From Epiperipatus broadwayi (Eukaryota; Onychophora; Udeonychophora; Euonychophora; Peripatidae), in the NCBI GenBank assembly GCA_028023455.1, contig JAQFVV010012972.1, positions 188,001 through 252,000 on the forward strand: a stretch of DNA of 64,000 nucleotides, in the 5' to 3' direction. The number at the start of each line of letters is the position of its first letter. Within the stretch, counting starts at the first letter, position 1. Under the pieces are notes generated by a model. That model had not been told where the DNA came from. It searched no databases and saw nothing but the letters and a program-made list of their open reading frames with translations. A program made the position numbers and the translations under genes. Shown in pieces: positions 50,601 through 63,526 of the stretch.

Positions 50601-53131
50601 ATTGATCTTGAAAATTTAATAAGCTTTATTTAAACATTTTCTTTAGCAATATATTAGTAAGATTTATGACACAGTGGGTACGCTTTCAACAATGATACCG
50701 ATTATTAATAATCCAGAAAAAAAATTATTATTAAATTTGTGCTTGAAAATATCCATAATATTACAATCATTCAATATTTTGTGTAATTATTACATAAATA
50801 CTACTAATTAATAAAAAATAAAAAAAGGCGCTGGTAATTATGGCAGTGGGAGACGTCATATTTGGTGAATTTCATCAAATTCCTCCTCAGAAATTTGTTT
50901 GCACTTAAAGCTAACCCTTGCTATTGAAGTTTTATGCTCTGTCTTTATTTAGTCTGGTTTCTCATCAGAGCGCATACATTTTATTGTTTTCATTTAGAAT
51001 GAGCATTCAGAAGTCTGTTGCCGATTGCTCTGACAAAATTGATTTTATAAATCTTATTAGACAAAATTAATTGAGTAAAGAAAACAAATATAATTTTTAA
51101 AAAAATTGCAAATATTGTAAATTACTTAAGTGTGTAGCTACAATGCCACATAAAATAACAACAGACAAACAAAAAATAGTAGAGTAGTCTCGACAAGAAA
51201 TTACTAATCTCTGCCCTGTTAAAAATTAAATTTTATTAAATTACCCTAGAGGCGCAATTATTATCTCAAACAAGTGGATGATTTAAACATTTTCAATATT
51301 AGTAAAAACTATTATTTAAATTAATTTATTATTTAATCCAAATAAAATAGAAAACGTCAAAATCGAGATTATTAAACATTTTCAACATTAATAAAACCTT
51401 TTTAAATTAAAGTGTGTTTTTTAACTTGCTGTTACAAACGTTTGAAAGCATGCATTTTCTACGTATTATGCAATTCAATGCGTGTTTTTTCTTAAATTCA
51501 AATATCACCTCGTAATTAAATCGGGTTCTCTCTCAAATATTTTATTCTTTTGTTTTTATTATTTGTTGTAATGATTTGCTAAATATTGTTAAAATTAGAA
51601 AGTATTCTTATGATTCGTTTCAAGTTTAATCTCCACTTTGAAGTTTTCTATTTCATTTTGATTAATTAATTGAGTTTGAAGAATTTTAATTACAATGAAG
51701 CGATTTTTATTTCTAATTCCATACGTTTTATTTTATTTTATTGAATTTAATTATATCATTCCTATTTTTTCTTACATTTTCGTCATTCCTCTGAGTGTGT
51801 TCGTATGCAAATTTGCAAAAAAAATTAAAGCTCATTATTTTCCCTTTGCTACATATATAGGATTTTATCCCGACCTTATTCAACGTCATCGTTCGTAAAG
51901 CTGACATTTGATTGGTTAAAACTAATACGGTTTTACTAAATGCTGCCTATGAAGATAAGAACGCAGTTATTTTTTTTACCGCCAACTATATGTGAAAGAC
52001 GTATCAACTGTTCGCTTTTCTTTTTCCAAGTTGTATTTAGTCTTTATTCTAAGTACCTTTGTTATTCTTCCCTTTTAGAAATACTCATTTAAAATGAATT
52101 AATTATTAATTCACATTAATTGATGAATTATTTATTCATTTTTAAACAACTCTTTCTCAAGTTTCCTTTAATGCCATTAATTATTATTCAATTTCACAAA
52201 TTCTAAACAAGGGATTTGCATAATTCGACACTTTTTAACTAATAGTTAAACTTTACAGTTTTTTATCTAAATAAAAATTAAAATATTGAAATATTTTACA
52301 TGAATTAATAAATTTTACCTAATAAGCTATGAATATGAGAAGTACATCTTGAAAGCGCTCAGCCATTTAATTTAGTTTTCAATTTGTTGTTATAGCTTTA
52401 CGTTGGAAGTGTGAAAGCACGATTTAATATTATTATATTGAAGACAAACGTAAAGTATAAATATACAAGTTATTACCTAATAAGATTTATAAAATCAATT
52501 TTGACTTGTTTTAGGAATAAGCAAAAAAGACAATTGTGTAAACTAATGTTGCATAATACATTTTGCCAATTCCCATAACGATAGTTATATTTTTCCTGAG
52601 TTTGATTTACTTATATCTATATATACTTGAACTGTTATTAAAGACGCTATATATTTAAACATTTTGATAACAGCGTAATCGCTTTAGAAAGCATGCCTGT
52701 TTGAATAAAGTTTACCAAAATTTCATGATTTTAACATTAAATGAATAATATGTAGGGTTTTATCGCGACCGTATACTTTGTCGTCATTTGTAAAACTGGC
52801 ATTTGAGTAAATAAAAAAGCAGTGTTAACTACTTAAAATAATTAAACCCCTTCATGAATGTTTTGTTTAATTGTCAGAGACTGTTAACTAAAACAAGCTG
52901 ATAAAATAATTATGAATTTCGTGTTTATTGTTAGTTCTTTAATAAAATAAGTCCTTTCTTTATTTCAGATACAATAATTAATGCACCGCCTAATATAATA
53001 ATGTTTTTGCAAACGGGCATGTGCGGCATCGAACTTCTTTCCATTTTACATATTAAGGAATTATTTGAATACAATTTACCAAAATTTAACGGTTAATGTT
53101 AAAGAATGTTAATATAATTCCGAGCTATTAA
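47645..53131 (+). repeat. inner inverted repeat, right arm
   Basis: Mirror of 22575-28073. It includes a unit at 51857 (TTATCCCGACC), the ~150 bp insertion (52325-52472) and the sequence shared with 2782-3848. A 67-codon ORF (51695-51898) is identical in both arms but broken in all other copies. No gene is supported. Confidence 0.9.
52325..52472. mobile_element. ~148 bp insertion with TTACCTAATA duplication, second copy
   Basis: Same insertion as 3036-3186, flanked by TTACCTAATA at 52315-52324 and 52473-52482. It differs by a 3-base indel. Confidence 0.6.
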
Positions 53132-53941
53132 TTAAATAGTCTACTTTGCATTTTACTTTAAAATATTTATTTAGTTTCATATATAAGTTTATGTTGCAGC
53201 CGGCTTTAATTTTAATGTTTAGTTGAAAATAAGAAAATATTGACCAAACTTTTAGAAATTGAAGTGATGTCTTTTGTTTTAAAAAAAGTTAAACAATCAT
53301 CTTTTTCATGTGTTTGTATTTAAAAACTATATGACCAAAATATATTTTTTGATAAATTTGGTGTATAAAACTCACGTCTAAATAATAACTGTAATTTGAA
53401 AAACAACTTTTCGGAGGTTTTATATAAATTAGCTAACAGAATAAAAATGTATCGTTTCAATTTGTAGCAAGTTTAGTTTGATGAAACCAATACTAAGTGC
53501 CGATTATTAATTAATTGGCTTGCAGCGGTCCGTGTAAAGGATTATTTCATTCCATGCATATATATAGTACTTGGTTAACCAAGTGTTATTCTTCAACTTT
53601 ATTCAAATTTATACTAAACACGTGGTAAGGAAACTAATTAAGAAAAAAGTGCATATTATTATTAAAAGTTAAATCTAATAGCTTTCTCTTAAACCAAGGC
53701 CTTTTTTACAAGTTCTCTCAAATTCATTTTACCGAATAGGATTTAAGAAATGAATTATATATTTTGGAAATAGACAAAGAGACTAAACCAACATGGCGTA
53801 TTTTATTTTTATTCTGTCGAAATTGACGGCTGTATTTTCCACCGGATATTCAATATTTCAAAACCGGTGAAGGGTGAATCGTGATAAACAAAAGTTATTC
53901 CTTAAAGTTTCACTTATGTCTGTATGTGAATGTATTATTAA

Positions 53942-54782
53942 CCTTTTGACTGTTTGACTCGTTCTTAATCGAGGCACTTTTTGATACATATTCGTTTTAA
54001 TCGAGTAAATTTGACATCGCTGTAAATTGCTTAGTTTTTGGACTACGTTTACGGTTTAAACGTCATTTTTTAGAACGCAAAAAGTTTTATAATATACTGC
54101 CATCTATTGAATTATTTTACAAGTAAAAAATCAATTAATTGATGATTTATGTCAAACAAAAACTAAGCACTGCCTTTTCACATCTTTTCTTGAATCTTAT
54201 TGGCTGTTGAAATTTTGTAAACAAAAGAAAATGGAAAAGCTCCGCCTTCTCATCATCTTTTCTTGAATCTTATTGGCTGTTAAAATTTTTATATGGCTGC
54301 CAAAAATTAAAAATTTACGAACGCTTTTGTTTTATTTTGAAAATGATAAACGAATGTTTTAGAGCATTTTAAAAATATTTTTTGATGAAATACAAATAAA
54401 ATACAAATTATTTTCATATAATATGTCAAAAATAAATATTATTTTACAAAAATAGTTACGATTTTAGCAAGAATTATTTATTTATTGCAAAGTCGGGAAA
54501 AAAAAAATCATAACGTGAAATTACGATTGCCGTTTCTTTTCATGTCAACCGTAACAAATATTTTTAAAATTAAAAATCAAAATTTATTTTTGAACAAACT
54601 TTCGTTTATTTTTATAATGTTAGAAATTACTAATATACTTTTTAAAAACGAAACTAAAGTGAATATATTTAAAAAAACGGTCAATAACTTTTGAAAAATT
54701 GATACATTATTTTGTGCATCGGCCAATTAAAAGCTTTGAGTGATACCACCTGCAGCGAATGAACAATTGGACAGTTAAAGGG
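53942..54782. mobile_element. piggyBac-type MITE, copy 2 (841 bp)
   Basis: It is flanked by TTAA at 53938-53941 and 54783-54786. The unoccupied site TATTATTAATATAAAAACTT is seen at about 21723 and 44190, with one TTAA, which proves the insertion and the 4-bp duplication. The right terminus (inverse of GGACAGTTAAAGGG, preceding TTAA) gives a piggyBac-like end. Non-coding. Confidence 0.93.
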
Positions 54783-55367
54783 TTAATATAAAACTTGAAA
54801 TTTGGGATAATTATATTTCAGAATGTATAATCTACATACAGAATTTAACTAATGGGATATCTTTAGAACTTATGACAGATTTACTATCTGTTGCTTATTA
54901 TTTTTATTGGTAATTAATAAAAAAAATATTAAATTATAGAAACAAAATTATGCTTATTTGTGTCTGCAATAAGTTCATCAAAATGTAGGTGATAATTTCG
55001 ATTACTTTTTAAATTTTGATTTATTATTTAATACGAAAATATTTTTTTCGTATGAATATATTGTACAGATAAATACATCTTTTTGTGGCAGATTACAAGT
55101 TCATGATAAATTAATTTAAATAATAGTTTTTATTAATGTTGAAAATGCTTAATCTCGTCTTGAAGTTTTCTATTTTATTTTGATTAATTAATTGAGTTTG
55201 AAAAATTTTAATTAGAATGAAACGATTCTTATTTCCAATTCCATATTTTTTTTTACTTTATTGAATTTGATTAAACCATTTGTAATCTTTTCCTTAAACT
55301 TTCGTTATTCATCTGAGTGTGATCGTACACAAATTGGCAAAAAAATTAAATCCTTTCGCTACATAAA

Positions 55368-57300
55368 TAGGATTTTATCCCGACCTTATTAATAATCGTC
55401 ATTTATAAAGTTTGACATTTGATTGGTTAAAATTAATACGGTTTTACTAAATGCTGCCTATAAAGATAAGACCGCAGTTATTTTTTACCGCCAACTATAT
55501 GTGACAGACGTATCAACAGTTCGCTTTTCTTTTTCCAAGTTGTATTTAGTCTTTATTGGTATGTACGTTTAATTTCTTCCCTTTTAGAAGCGCTCATTTA
55601 AAATGAATTAATTATTAATTAATACACATTAATTGATGAATTATTTATTCATTTTTTAAACAATTCTTTCTAAAGTTTCCTTTTTTCCCATTAATTGTTA
55701 TTCAATTTCACAAATTCTAAACAATGAATTTGCATAATTCGACACTTATTAATTAACTGAAGTATTATTTATTCATTTTTTAAACAACTCTTTCTAAAGT
55801 TTACTTTTTTAAAAAATTGGTATTCAATTTCTCAAATTTTAAACAAGAAGAAATTTGCATAACTCGACACTTTATAATAGTTTTTAAAAGTTAAAATTTA
55901 TAGTTTTTCTTCAAAATAAAAATTAAAATATTTCAACATTTTATCTTAAATAATAAATTTTACCTAATATGATTTATAAAATCGATTTTGTCTTGTCTTA
56001 GCAATAAACAAACTGACTATTGTGTAACTAATGTTGCGCTGTGCATTTTACCTGTTCCCATCTCGATGACTATATTTTCCCAGAGTTTGATTTACTTATG
56101 TCTATATATAATAGGACTGCTATTACAGATGCTATAAATTTAATCGAGTTTGAAAAAATTTAATTAGAATGAAGCGATTCATATTTCCAATTCCATACTT
56201 TTTTTTACTTTATTGAATTCAATTAAATCATTTCTATTTTTTCCTTACACTTTCGTTAGTCCTCTGAGTGTGTCCGTACGAAAATTTCCAAAAAAAATAA
56301 ATCCTTCCGCCACATATATAGGATTTTATCCCGACCATAATTATTAACTCTTGTCGTTTATAAAGCTTGACATTTGATTGGTTAAAATTAATACGGTTTT
56401 ACTAAATGCTGCCAATGAAGATAAGACCGCAGTTATTTTTTACCGCCAACTATATGTGACAGGAATATCAACGGTTCGCTTTTCTTTTTCCAAGTTGTAT
56501 TTAGTCTTTATTGGTAAGAACGTTTATTTTTCTTCTCTTTTAGAAACACTCATTTAAAATGAATTAATTATTAATTCACATTAATTGATAAATTATTTAT
56601 TCATTTTTAAACAACTCTTTCTAAAGTTTAGTTTTTTCCATTAATTATTATTATTCAATTTCACAAATTCTAAACAAGGAATTTGCATAATTCGACACTT
56701 ATTAACTAATAGTTTTTAAAGGTTAAACTTTACAGTTTTTTAATTTTTATTTAAAATTAAAATATTTCAATATTTTACATGAGTTAATAAATTTTACTTA
56801 ATAAGATTCATAAAATCAATCTTGGCTTGTCTTAGGAATAAGCCAAAAGATTATTGTGTAATCTAATGTAGCGCAATACATTATGCAAATTCCCGTATCT
56901 ATGGCTATATTTTTCCTGAGCTCGCTTTACTTATGTCTATATATAATTGAACTAATATTACAGATTCTATAAATTTAAACATTCTGGATAACAGCGTATG
57001 CCGCTTTTGAAAGCATGTCTATATACCATGTGCTCCCTAACATGTAGTAAATGAAAATGTTTGAATAAAGTTTACCAAAATTTTATGATTTTAACCACCT
57101 AATAAATAGTATATAGGGTTTTATCGCGACCTTCTACTTTCTCGTCATTTGTAAACCTGACATTTGATTGGTTAAAATTATCACGATTTTATTAAATGTT
57201 GCCTATCGAGATAAGACCGCAGTCATTTTTTACCGCCAACTATATGTGACAGACGGTTCATCGGTTCGCTTTTTTTCCCCAAGTTATATTTAGTGATTTA
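55368..57300 (+). repeat. three tandem ~0.8-0.95 kb units
   Basis: Each unit has ATTGGTTAAAATTA, ACCGCAGTTATTTTTTACCG or close variants, CCGCCAACTATATGTGACAG, a splice-donor-like GGTAAG or GGTATG, a CCTTTTAG tract ~30 bp on, and an AT palindrome-rich ATTAATTATTAATT stretch. There is no ORF conserved between units, so these behave as non-coding tandem repeats with promoter-like motifs. Confidence 0.8.
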
Positions 57301-59119
57301 CTCTTTATTGGTAAGCTCGGTTTTTTTTGTTTTTCCTCCCTTTTAGAAACAGTTATTCAATTAAAAAATTAATTAATTGATGTATTATTTATTCATTTTT
57401 TAAAGAACTCTTTCTAAAGTTTTTTTTTTAATCATTATTCAATTTCACAAATTTTAAACAATAAAGTAGAAATTTGCATAACGCGACATTTTTTAATAGT
57501 TTTTAAAAGTTAAATTTTATACTTTTTCTTCAAAATAAAAATTAAAATATTTCAACATTTTATTACCTTATTACGATTTATAAAATCGATTTTGTCTTGT
57601 CTTAGGAATAGACCAACTGATTATCGTGTAACTAATGTTGTGCAGTGCATTTCACCAGTTCCCATATCGATGGCTATATTTTCCCTAAGTTTGATTTGCT
57701 TATGTCTATATATAATGGAACTGTTATTACGGATGTTATAAATTTAATCAAACATTTGGGGTAACATCGTATGCCTCTTTTGAGAGCGTACTTGTGTGCC
57801 ATGTACTTCCTAATATATAGTAAATGAAAATGTTTGAATAGTTTACCAAAATTTTAAGATTTTAACCACTTTTAATGAATAATATTTCTATACTGTACGT
57901 TTCCACTATATCTCTCTCAGGCATTGTAATTTTCACTACATGACTACTAATTACAAGTATTTATTTTATAGAAAATTATTTAAGAATAAAAAGGAATCGC
58001 TGAAAGTTTTATTAGATTTTTTTTAATTAAAATTTTAATAAAAATTATTAATATACTTGTAATTTGTATTTTGTTTTATATATAGCAGGTTATTTTGCTC
58101 TCGAAAATCTGTTAATGTGTAAATCTATACCCTTTTTCATGTTTTTTAAAAGTTAAATTTGTGTTTCTATAAGATTAATTAAAACATTTCTTTATTGTTG
58201 CAAAGTTTAATTTTAAATGAATTTTTTATATTTAAATAGTTTTAAAGCTACTAAATAGTTTGCGAATTTTTTTGTGAATAGGTACTAAATACGTATTTGT
58301 ATTTTGTGTTTATACATATAACAAAGTCGTCAATTTATATGTATATATATGTGTATGTGTGTGTGAAACATTAGTGGATAATAATTCGTGTGACGTATGA
58401 TTAACAACAAATAAGGTAGTGCAAGAATGTTTCCTTTAGTTATCAATGATACAGATAAGCATAGGCAAAATGAGAAAGTAATTCAGAATTTCCCTCAAGT
58501 GCTTAAAATTATCTTTTGTTAAAATACAATTTAAGAAATTACAACAATTTTAAAATGATTTTGGAATAGATGAAGTACGCCTTCTGTCATATTACTACCT
58601 CTGTTATATAGTGTAGTATGTGATAAAATATTTGAATTAAAATTTACCAAAATTGATATTTTTCTTTCAAACAGTGTTTTTTTTTTAAATTTAAATGTAA
58701 AAACTAACATTTTGAATTAACTATTTTTAAATAATTCAAAAATAACCAATACTTTAAATCAGAAGAAGTGCGTTTATTTAAATTATATTTACATAACTAA
58801 TCACAAAATCATTTTTAAAAAATATGTCTATCAAATTAAAAGTATAATCTTTTCAAAACACGTTTCACATAATATATATATAAATTGTACTGTACAGTAG
58901 TAGGTATAGAAATCTACCCAAAAGAAAGCTAACCACCATAGGAATGTTTTGTTTAATTGTCAATAATAGATTTCTATTTACTAACAAATTTTCAAAATAA
59001 TTAGAAATTTCTAGACTGTGTTTTTAAAGTTGTTTCAATTTAATAAATTAAAATGATTTATGCACTTTCCTAATATGATTACTGCAAATGGTCCATTGTG
59101 TCATTCATGTCTATATATA

Positions 59120-59850
59120 TGTATGTATGAGAGTGTGTTAATACTTGAAAGCAGTCAACATCTAAACAATAACAATTACTAAAGTTAGCAAATTGACTAA
59201 ATAAATTGAGATTATTTATTCAAAGAAGTTTAAACAAACTTTAATCATTCAAGTATAAATTCTGAAAGCGACTAATAAGTAATCAATTATAACTTTAACT
59301 ATGCAATTCTTAGATAATAAACTAATGATGCTCAAGGCTATTTACGAATGTAAATACATGAAAGCAGTCAAGATCTAAACTGTCCCAATATCTGTGGTAT
59401 AATATGATTATATAAACACTAAAAATGACAACGTGATAACAAATTAAGATTGTTGATTGTTATTGATATTCGTGTCATTTAGGTATTGACTGCTTTCCGG
59501 TATTTACATTTGTAAACCTCTATAGCTAGCTTTATTATCTAAGCAATACATAATTTCATTGCAGTTTGAAAATTATAATTGATTATTTGTTGGTCTGCTT
59601 TCAGAACAGGTTATATTTGCCTATATAATAAAGTTTATTTACACTTCTTTGAATTTATAATCTTAATATTTTTAGTCAAATTGCAATATTTAGTGTCTGT
59701 ATAATCATACTAGATGATAGATAACAATAGATATCCATCTTTATTGTTAAAAATAGGTTGCCTTGACAACAGATTAAAATTGCTGATTATTATTGTTAAT
59801 ATTTATATTGTCTATGTGTTTCCTGCTTTTATGTATTTATATTTATAAAC
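59120..59850. repeat. MITE-like inverted segments, mirror of 10.9-11.6 kb
   Basis: Same modules as in the left arm (AAAGCAGTCAA next to TGTAAATAC, CAATTATAA) in both orientations. Confidence 0.5.
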
Positions 59851-60433
59851 CTGCCTAGCCTTGAGCATTATTCGCTTTATCATCTAAGATATCTATATAT
59901 ATATTCAAATTATATTCTTTTCTCAGTGCATTTTTAACCTTATATATACACACACACACACACATAATAAAACAATATTTGAGATAATATTGTTAAATGC
60001 AGAAGTGCTCTCAGTTAATGGATGGACAAAGAATGATATTTATTAATTAACAACAAATTTTAAAAAGCTAAAAATAAGACTATAAGTATTTATGTGTAAT
60101 ATATACTTTTCAAATCCTCATTATTTTTACAAATATAAAATTACACAAAAATGGAAATTCTTTAGAATTTATGATGGATTTTGTTATTTATTTTTTTATA
60201 TTTACTTTTGCCAGATTTAACCTATTCAGGTTTCAACTCTTCCTTTCTCATCTGAATAAGTCATTGCAAGAACTCTCCATATTTGAACATATTATTTTAT
60301 GATTAAATCTTTTTCCTATATCCTGTATATATAATTTTTATTTATTTCAAATGATAGACATTCCAAATGTTAATTTTTGAACTTTGTAAAACAAGCATAT
60401 AAAATACTAAATGGGGAGGTGATAGACATTATT

Positions 60434-61651
60434 CATCATCATCATCACCATCAAACATCAATCCACTGCAGGATGAAGGTCTCTCCAAGTTTAATCCATC
60501 TTCTCCAATCTTTAGCTTCTCTTTTCCACAACACCCCGGCACATTTTCTTATTTCATCATTCATCTCACATGTGGTCTCTTTCTGGGTCTTTTACGATCT
60601 CTTGGAATCCAGTTTGAAATTTCAATTGTCCATCTATTATCATTTCTTCTAGCAATATGTCCAGCCCAACTGCATTTCAATCTTTTAATTTTTTTCAATA
60701 AGGTCAGTAACACCTGTTTGTTGTCTTACCCATAACATTACGTTTTCGATCTCTTCTTGTTACTGCCAACATACATCTCTCCATTCTCCTTTGAGTGGTC
60801 TGAAGTCTCTGTGTTGCTCTTCTATTAAGGGTCCAAGTCTCAGATCCATAAGTAAGAACTGGTAAAACACATTTGTTAAAAACCATCCTTTTCAAACACA
60901 TAGGCATATTTCCTTTTAGTATCAAGTTATTTCTACCAAAAGCACTCCAACCAAGTTTAATTCTATGATTAATTTCCTCCATTATGTTTCCATCTGTATT
61001 AATAATCTTCCCAAGGTATTTGTAACTGTTAACTTCTTCTAATTCTTCATAATCAATCTTTATTTTCATATTTTGAGCAAATTGATTAACCATTACTTTT
61101 GTTTTTTTAACATTTATATTTAGTCCTACTTTTCTACTTTCATCTGCTAACTCCTGCAACATTTCCTGCAGCTCTAAAGCATTATTTGCAAAAACAATTA
61201 CATCATCTGTGAAATCTAATTGACTTAAATACTCTCCATTTACTTTCACTCCTTTAGTTTCCCATTTTAATCCACAAAATACTTTTTGCAGCACTGCTGT
61301 AAAAAGTTTTGGAGATATGGAGTCACCTTGTCTTACACCTTCCCCAATGTTGATTTTTCCAGTATCATTATGTAATCTAATTGTTGCTGTTGCATTTTTA
61401 TAAATATTCTTTAAAATATGACAATATCCTGGATCTATACCTTTGTGATCCAATGCTTTAATCACTGAAGAAATGTGTATAGAATCGAATGCCTTTTCAT
61501 TCATCTACAAATCCAAAACATAATGACAACTCATATTCATTTGTCCTTTCTATGACTTCTCTCAATACCTGGATATGTACTAAAACCACTTTTAAATCCA
61601 GCTTGTTCTCTTGGTTGGTTAAAATCCAAAGTTCTCTGTAGACGAGTTGTA
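60434..61651 (-). mobile_element. RTE-type LINE, 5'-truncated, in right outer arm
   Basis: On the minus strand it runs from about 61651 to 60434 and ends in GATGATGATGATG, a short 3' repeat typical of RTE elements rather than poly(A). ATTATT at 60428-60433 and 61652-61657 flanks it. The left arm near 10290-10310 has the unoccupied site. It is therefore younger than the arm duplication. Confidence 0.9.
60450..61645 (-). pseudogene. RTE reverse transcriptase, truncated and frameshifted
   Basis: The best open part is 61504-60704 (266 codons): KAFDSI (motif A), GVRQGDSISPKLFTA (motif B), QLDFTDDVIVFAN (motif C, residues 98-101 FTDD where FADD is usual), NSYKYLGKIINTDGN, and PVLTYGSETWTL with RRMERCMLAVTRRDRKRN. 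One frame change lies just before KAFDSI (near 61500), with REVIERTNEYELSLCFGF upstream in another frame. Another shift near 60735 is followed by the usual RTE tail, with GVLWKREAKDWRRW (about 60470-60520). Domain order and tail are those of RTE. No intact endonuclease is present because of 5' truncation. Confidence 0.88.
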
Positions 61652-62247
61652 ATTATTAGATTTATATATTTTATCTATTTACAAATATAAAATGACAGAT
61701 TAGATATTTGAATTCCATTAATTTTCAAATTTTAGCATAAATCATTAATTTCCTTGTTAAAAAAAAAACTTATGTGGAATCACTTATAATTAACGTTTCT
61801 TTTTACAATTATTAAATTAGTACCTCAATATTCTTTTAAAATTAAGCAATAATACTATTATATTCTTACTAGAATAAATTTTACCTTTTTCATTAATTTT
61901 AATGAATATAATTTAAATGTTGTCTTTATATTTTGTTACATATATTTTTAAAATTATATAAATTAATTAGGTCAGTAATAATTCATACACGTTTTATTTC
62001 CATATATGCTAATTGTCTATATTTTCTTTTTTAATATTAATTGTTTTATTTCTTAAGTATGATTGTACAACTAATTTGTAATTTGTATCAATAATATTAT
62101 TTTGGACTAAACATAATTTGGTGCAATAAAAGAGTGTTAGATTCTTGGGCATAATGCCCTTGAATAGCAAAATAGATGTTATTTGGGTAATTAAACTTCT
62201 TATAAACTTATAATAAATCTTTCTATCATAATTTATTTTACTTTCAG

Positions 62248-63526
62248 ATAGTTGCTTTCAATGGCTTCCCCCAACCAAGATGTTCAAGGTGAAACCCAAA
62301 GGTGAAGTCCTCTTTCTCTTACTATCTTAATTGGTCGTTGTCAATAAAACAGTAATTTCATTAATATTTGTTAAATTCATTATTTTTTAATTAAGTTATT
62401 TGAATTTACAAGATGGCAGAAACTTTAACATATATAAATTTATACATCCTAAAGAGGTTGGTATAACTGCAAATAAAATAATGTTATAAGTTTGTAGACT
62501 CTAAAACAAGGGGACAAATTTATTATGTAAACTGCAATTGAAGAGAAATGGAATTGAAGATTGTATCAAGGAAGTTACATGTAGAACAATTTTACCGCTC
62601 TAACAAATTATAGCTTTGGTATGCAAAAAAAGTGCTTTAAAATGTTATTCCTAAAAGTTATTTAAGAGGTATTAACAAAATATTATAATGTATATATTTA
62701 AAAACTTAAGGTTTAATTTTTTGGAAGTTAATAAGAAGTGAAAATGAATCGATTCCAAGTCGGGCACTTCACCAACTATACCACACCATTCAGGGCAATA
62801 TATATATATATATATGAGGCAGTAATAAACTAATAGTTACGTTTTAAATAAAATTCATAAAAACATTTGTTAAAGTATTTTCATCACTAAACTACTATTT
62901 AATAATAAAAAATTTCGGCAATTTTAAAGCTTCTAGTTTTATAAAATATAAGAATTATAAAAGTTAATGTCTGTTTGGAACACATTCGTAGCCTTTATCA
63001 CATTATAAAATCTAAAACTTTCTCATTGTTAGGAGAAAAAAGTCTGTGCTTATAAAAGATGACATTAAATTACAATCTAGAATTTAAAACCTGTCTCCCA
63101 CCTTCTTTGAAGTGTAAAAATAAACAAACAAAAAATAAAATAAATAATACTCAAGAGCGACATTAAAAGTATTCTTGTATCTCTAATAAATGAATTGAAA
63201 TTTAATTGATTGTGTAAATGAATGTTAAATTCTCTGCTCATCAGTTTGATATCTCTGAAGGTAAATAGAATTTTCTTGCTTTATTGCAGATTATTTAAAT
63301 TTGTTTAAAAATTTTACAGTTTTGGTATTGCAACAAGGACTTCTGGTGTTAAACGAAAAAAAATCTCTGAGGATGAACTTCCATGTAAAAGGTAATCCAT
63401 CACTTATACTATCAGCATTCACATTTAAGAATGATTTGATAATTTTGTTTTACATTAAATACTTTAACATTAACTTTTACTTTTCTTTCAGAATATTTAG
63501 CATCCCAAAATCAAAAAAGTTCTGTG
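62248..63526 (+). CDS. putative spliced gene fragment, exon candidates in right outer arm
   Basis: Counterparts of the left-arm segments: 62248-62301 (54 bp, TTTCAG/GTGAAG), 63320-63391 (72 bp, TTTTACAG/GTAATC) and 63492-63526 (35 bp, TTTCAG/GTAAGT). Lengths of the first two are the same in both arms, and the splice signals are kept. Exon two reads FGIATRTSGVKRKK then SEDELPCK, with five base differences from the left copy over 72 bp. The third differs by one base in length, so at least one arm has a frame break or a different boundary. A possible start-containing segment lies at 62412 (ATGGCAGAA). The protein is not recognised. Confidence 0.42.
62750..62798 (-). repeat. tRNA-half-like sequence, right outer arm
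   Basis: Reverse-strand GAATGGTGTGGTATAGTTGG followed by TGAAGTGCCCGACTTGGAATC; mirror of 9146-9200. Confidence 0.55.

Larger units (their letters stand above)
53132..57300 (+). repeat. repeat block between right inner and outer arms
   Basis: It holds the rest of the block shared with 3850-4364, a MITE insertion, the 44.2 kb-type segment, and three units starting near 55368, 56320 and 57113 (spacing about 950 and 790 bp). The unit at 55.9-56.0 kb holds the unoccupied form of the LINE insertion site found in the left arm. Unlike the arms, this block is not inverted relative to 18155-22575. Confidence 0.8.

Noticed and set aside
61798-62240. Additional exons between the RTE LINE and 62248
   Set aside because: No splice-flanked open segment is shared with the left arm there.
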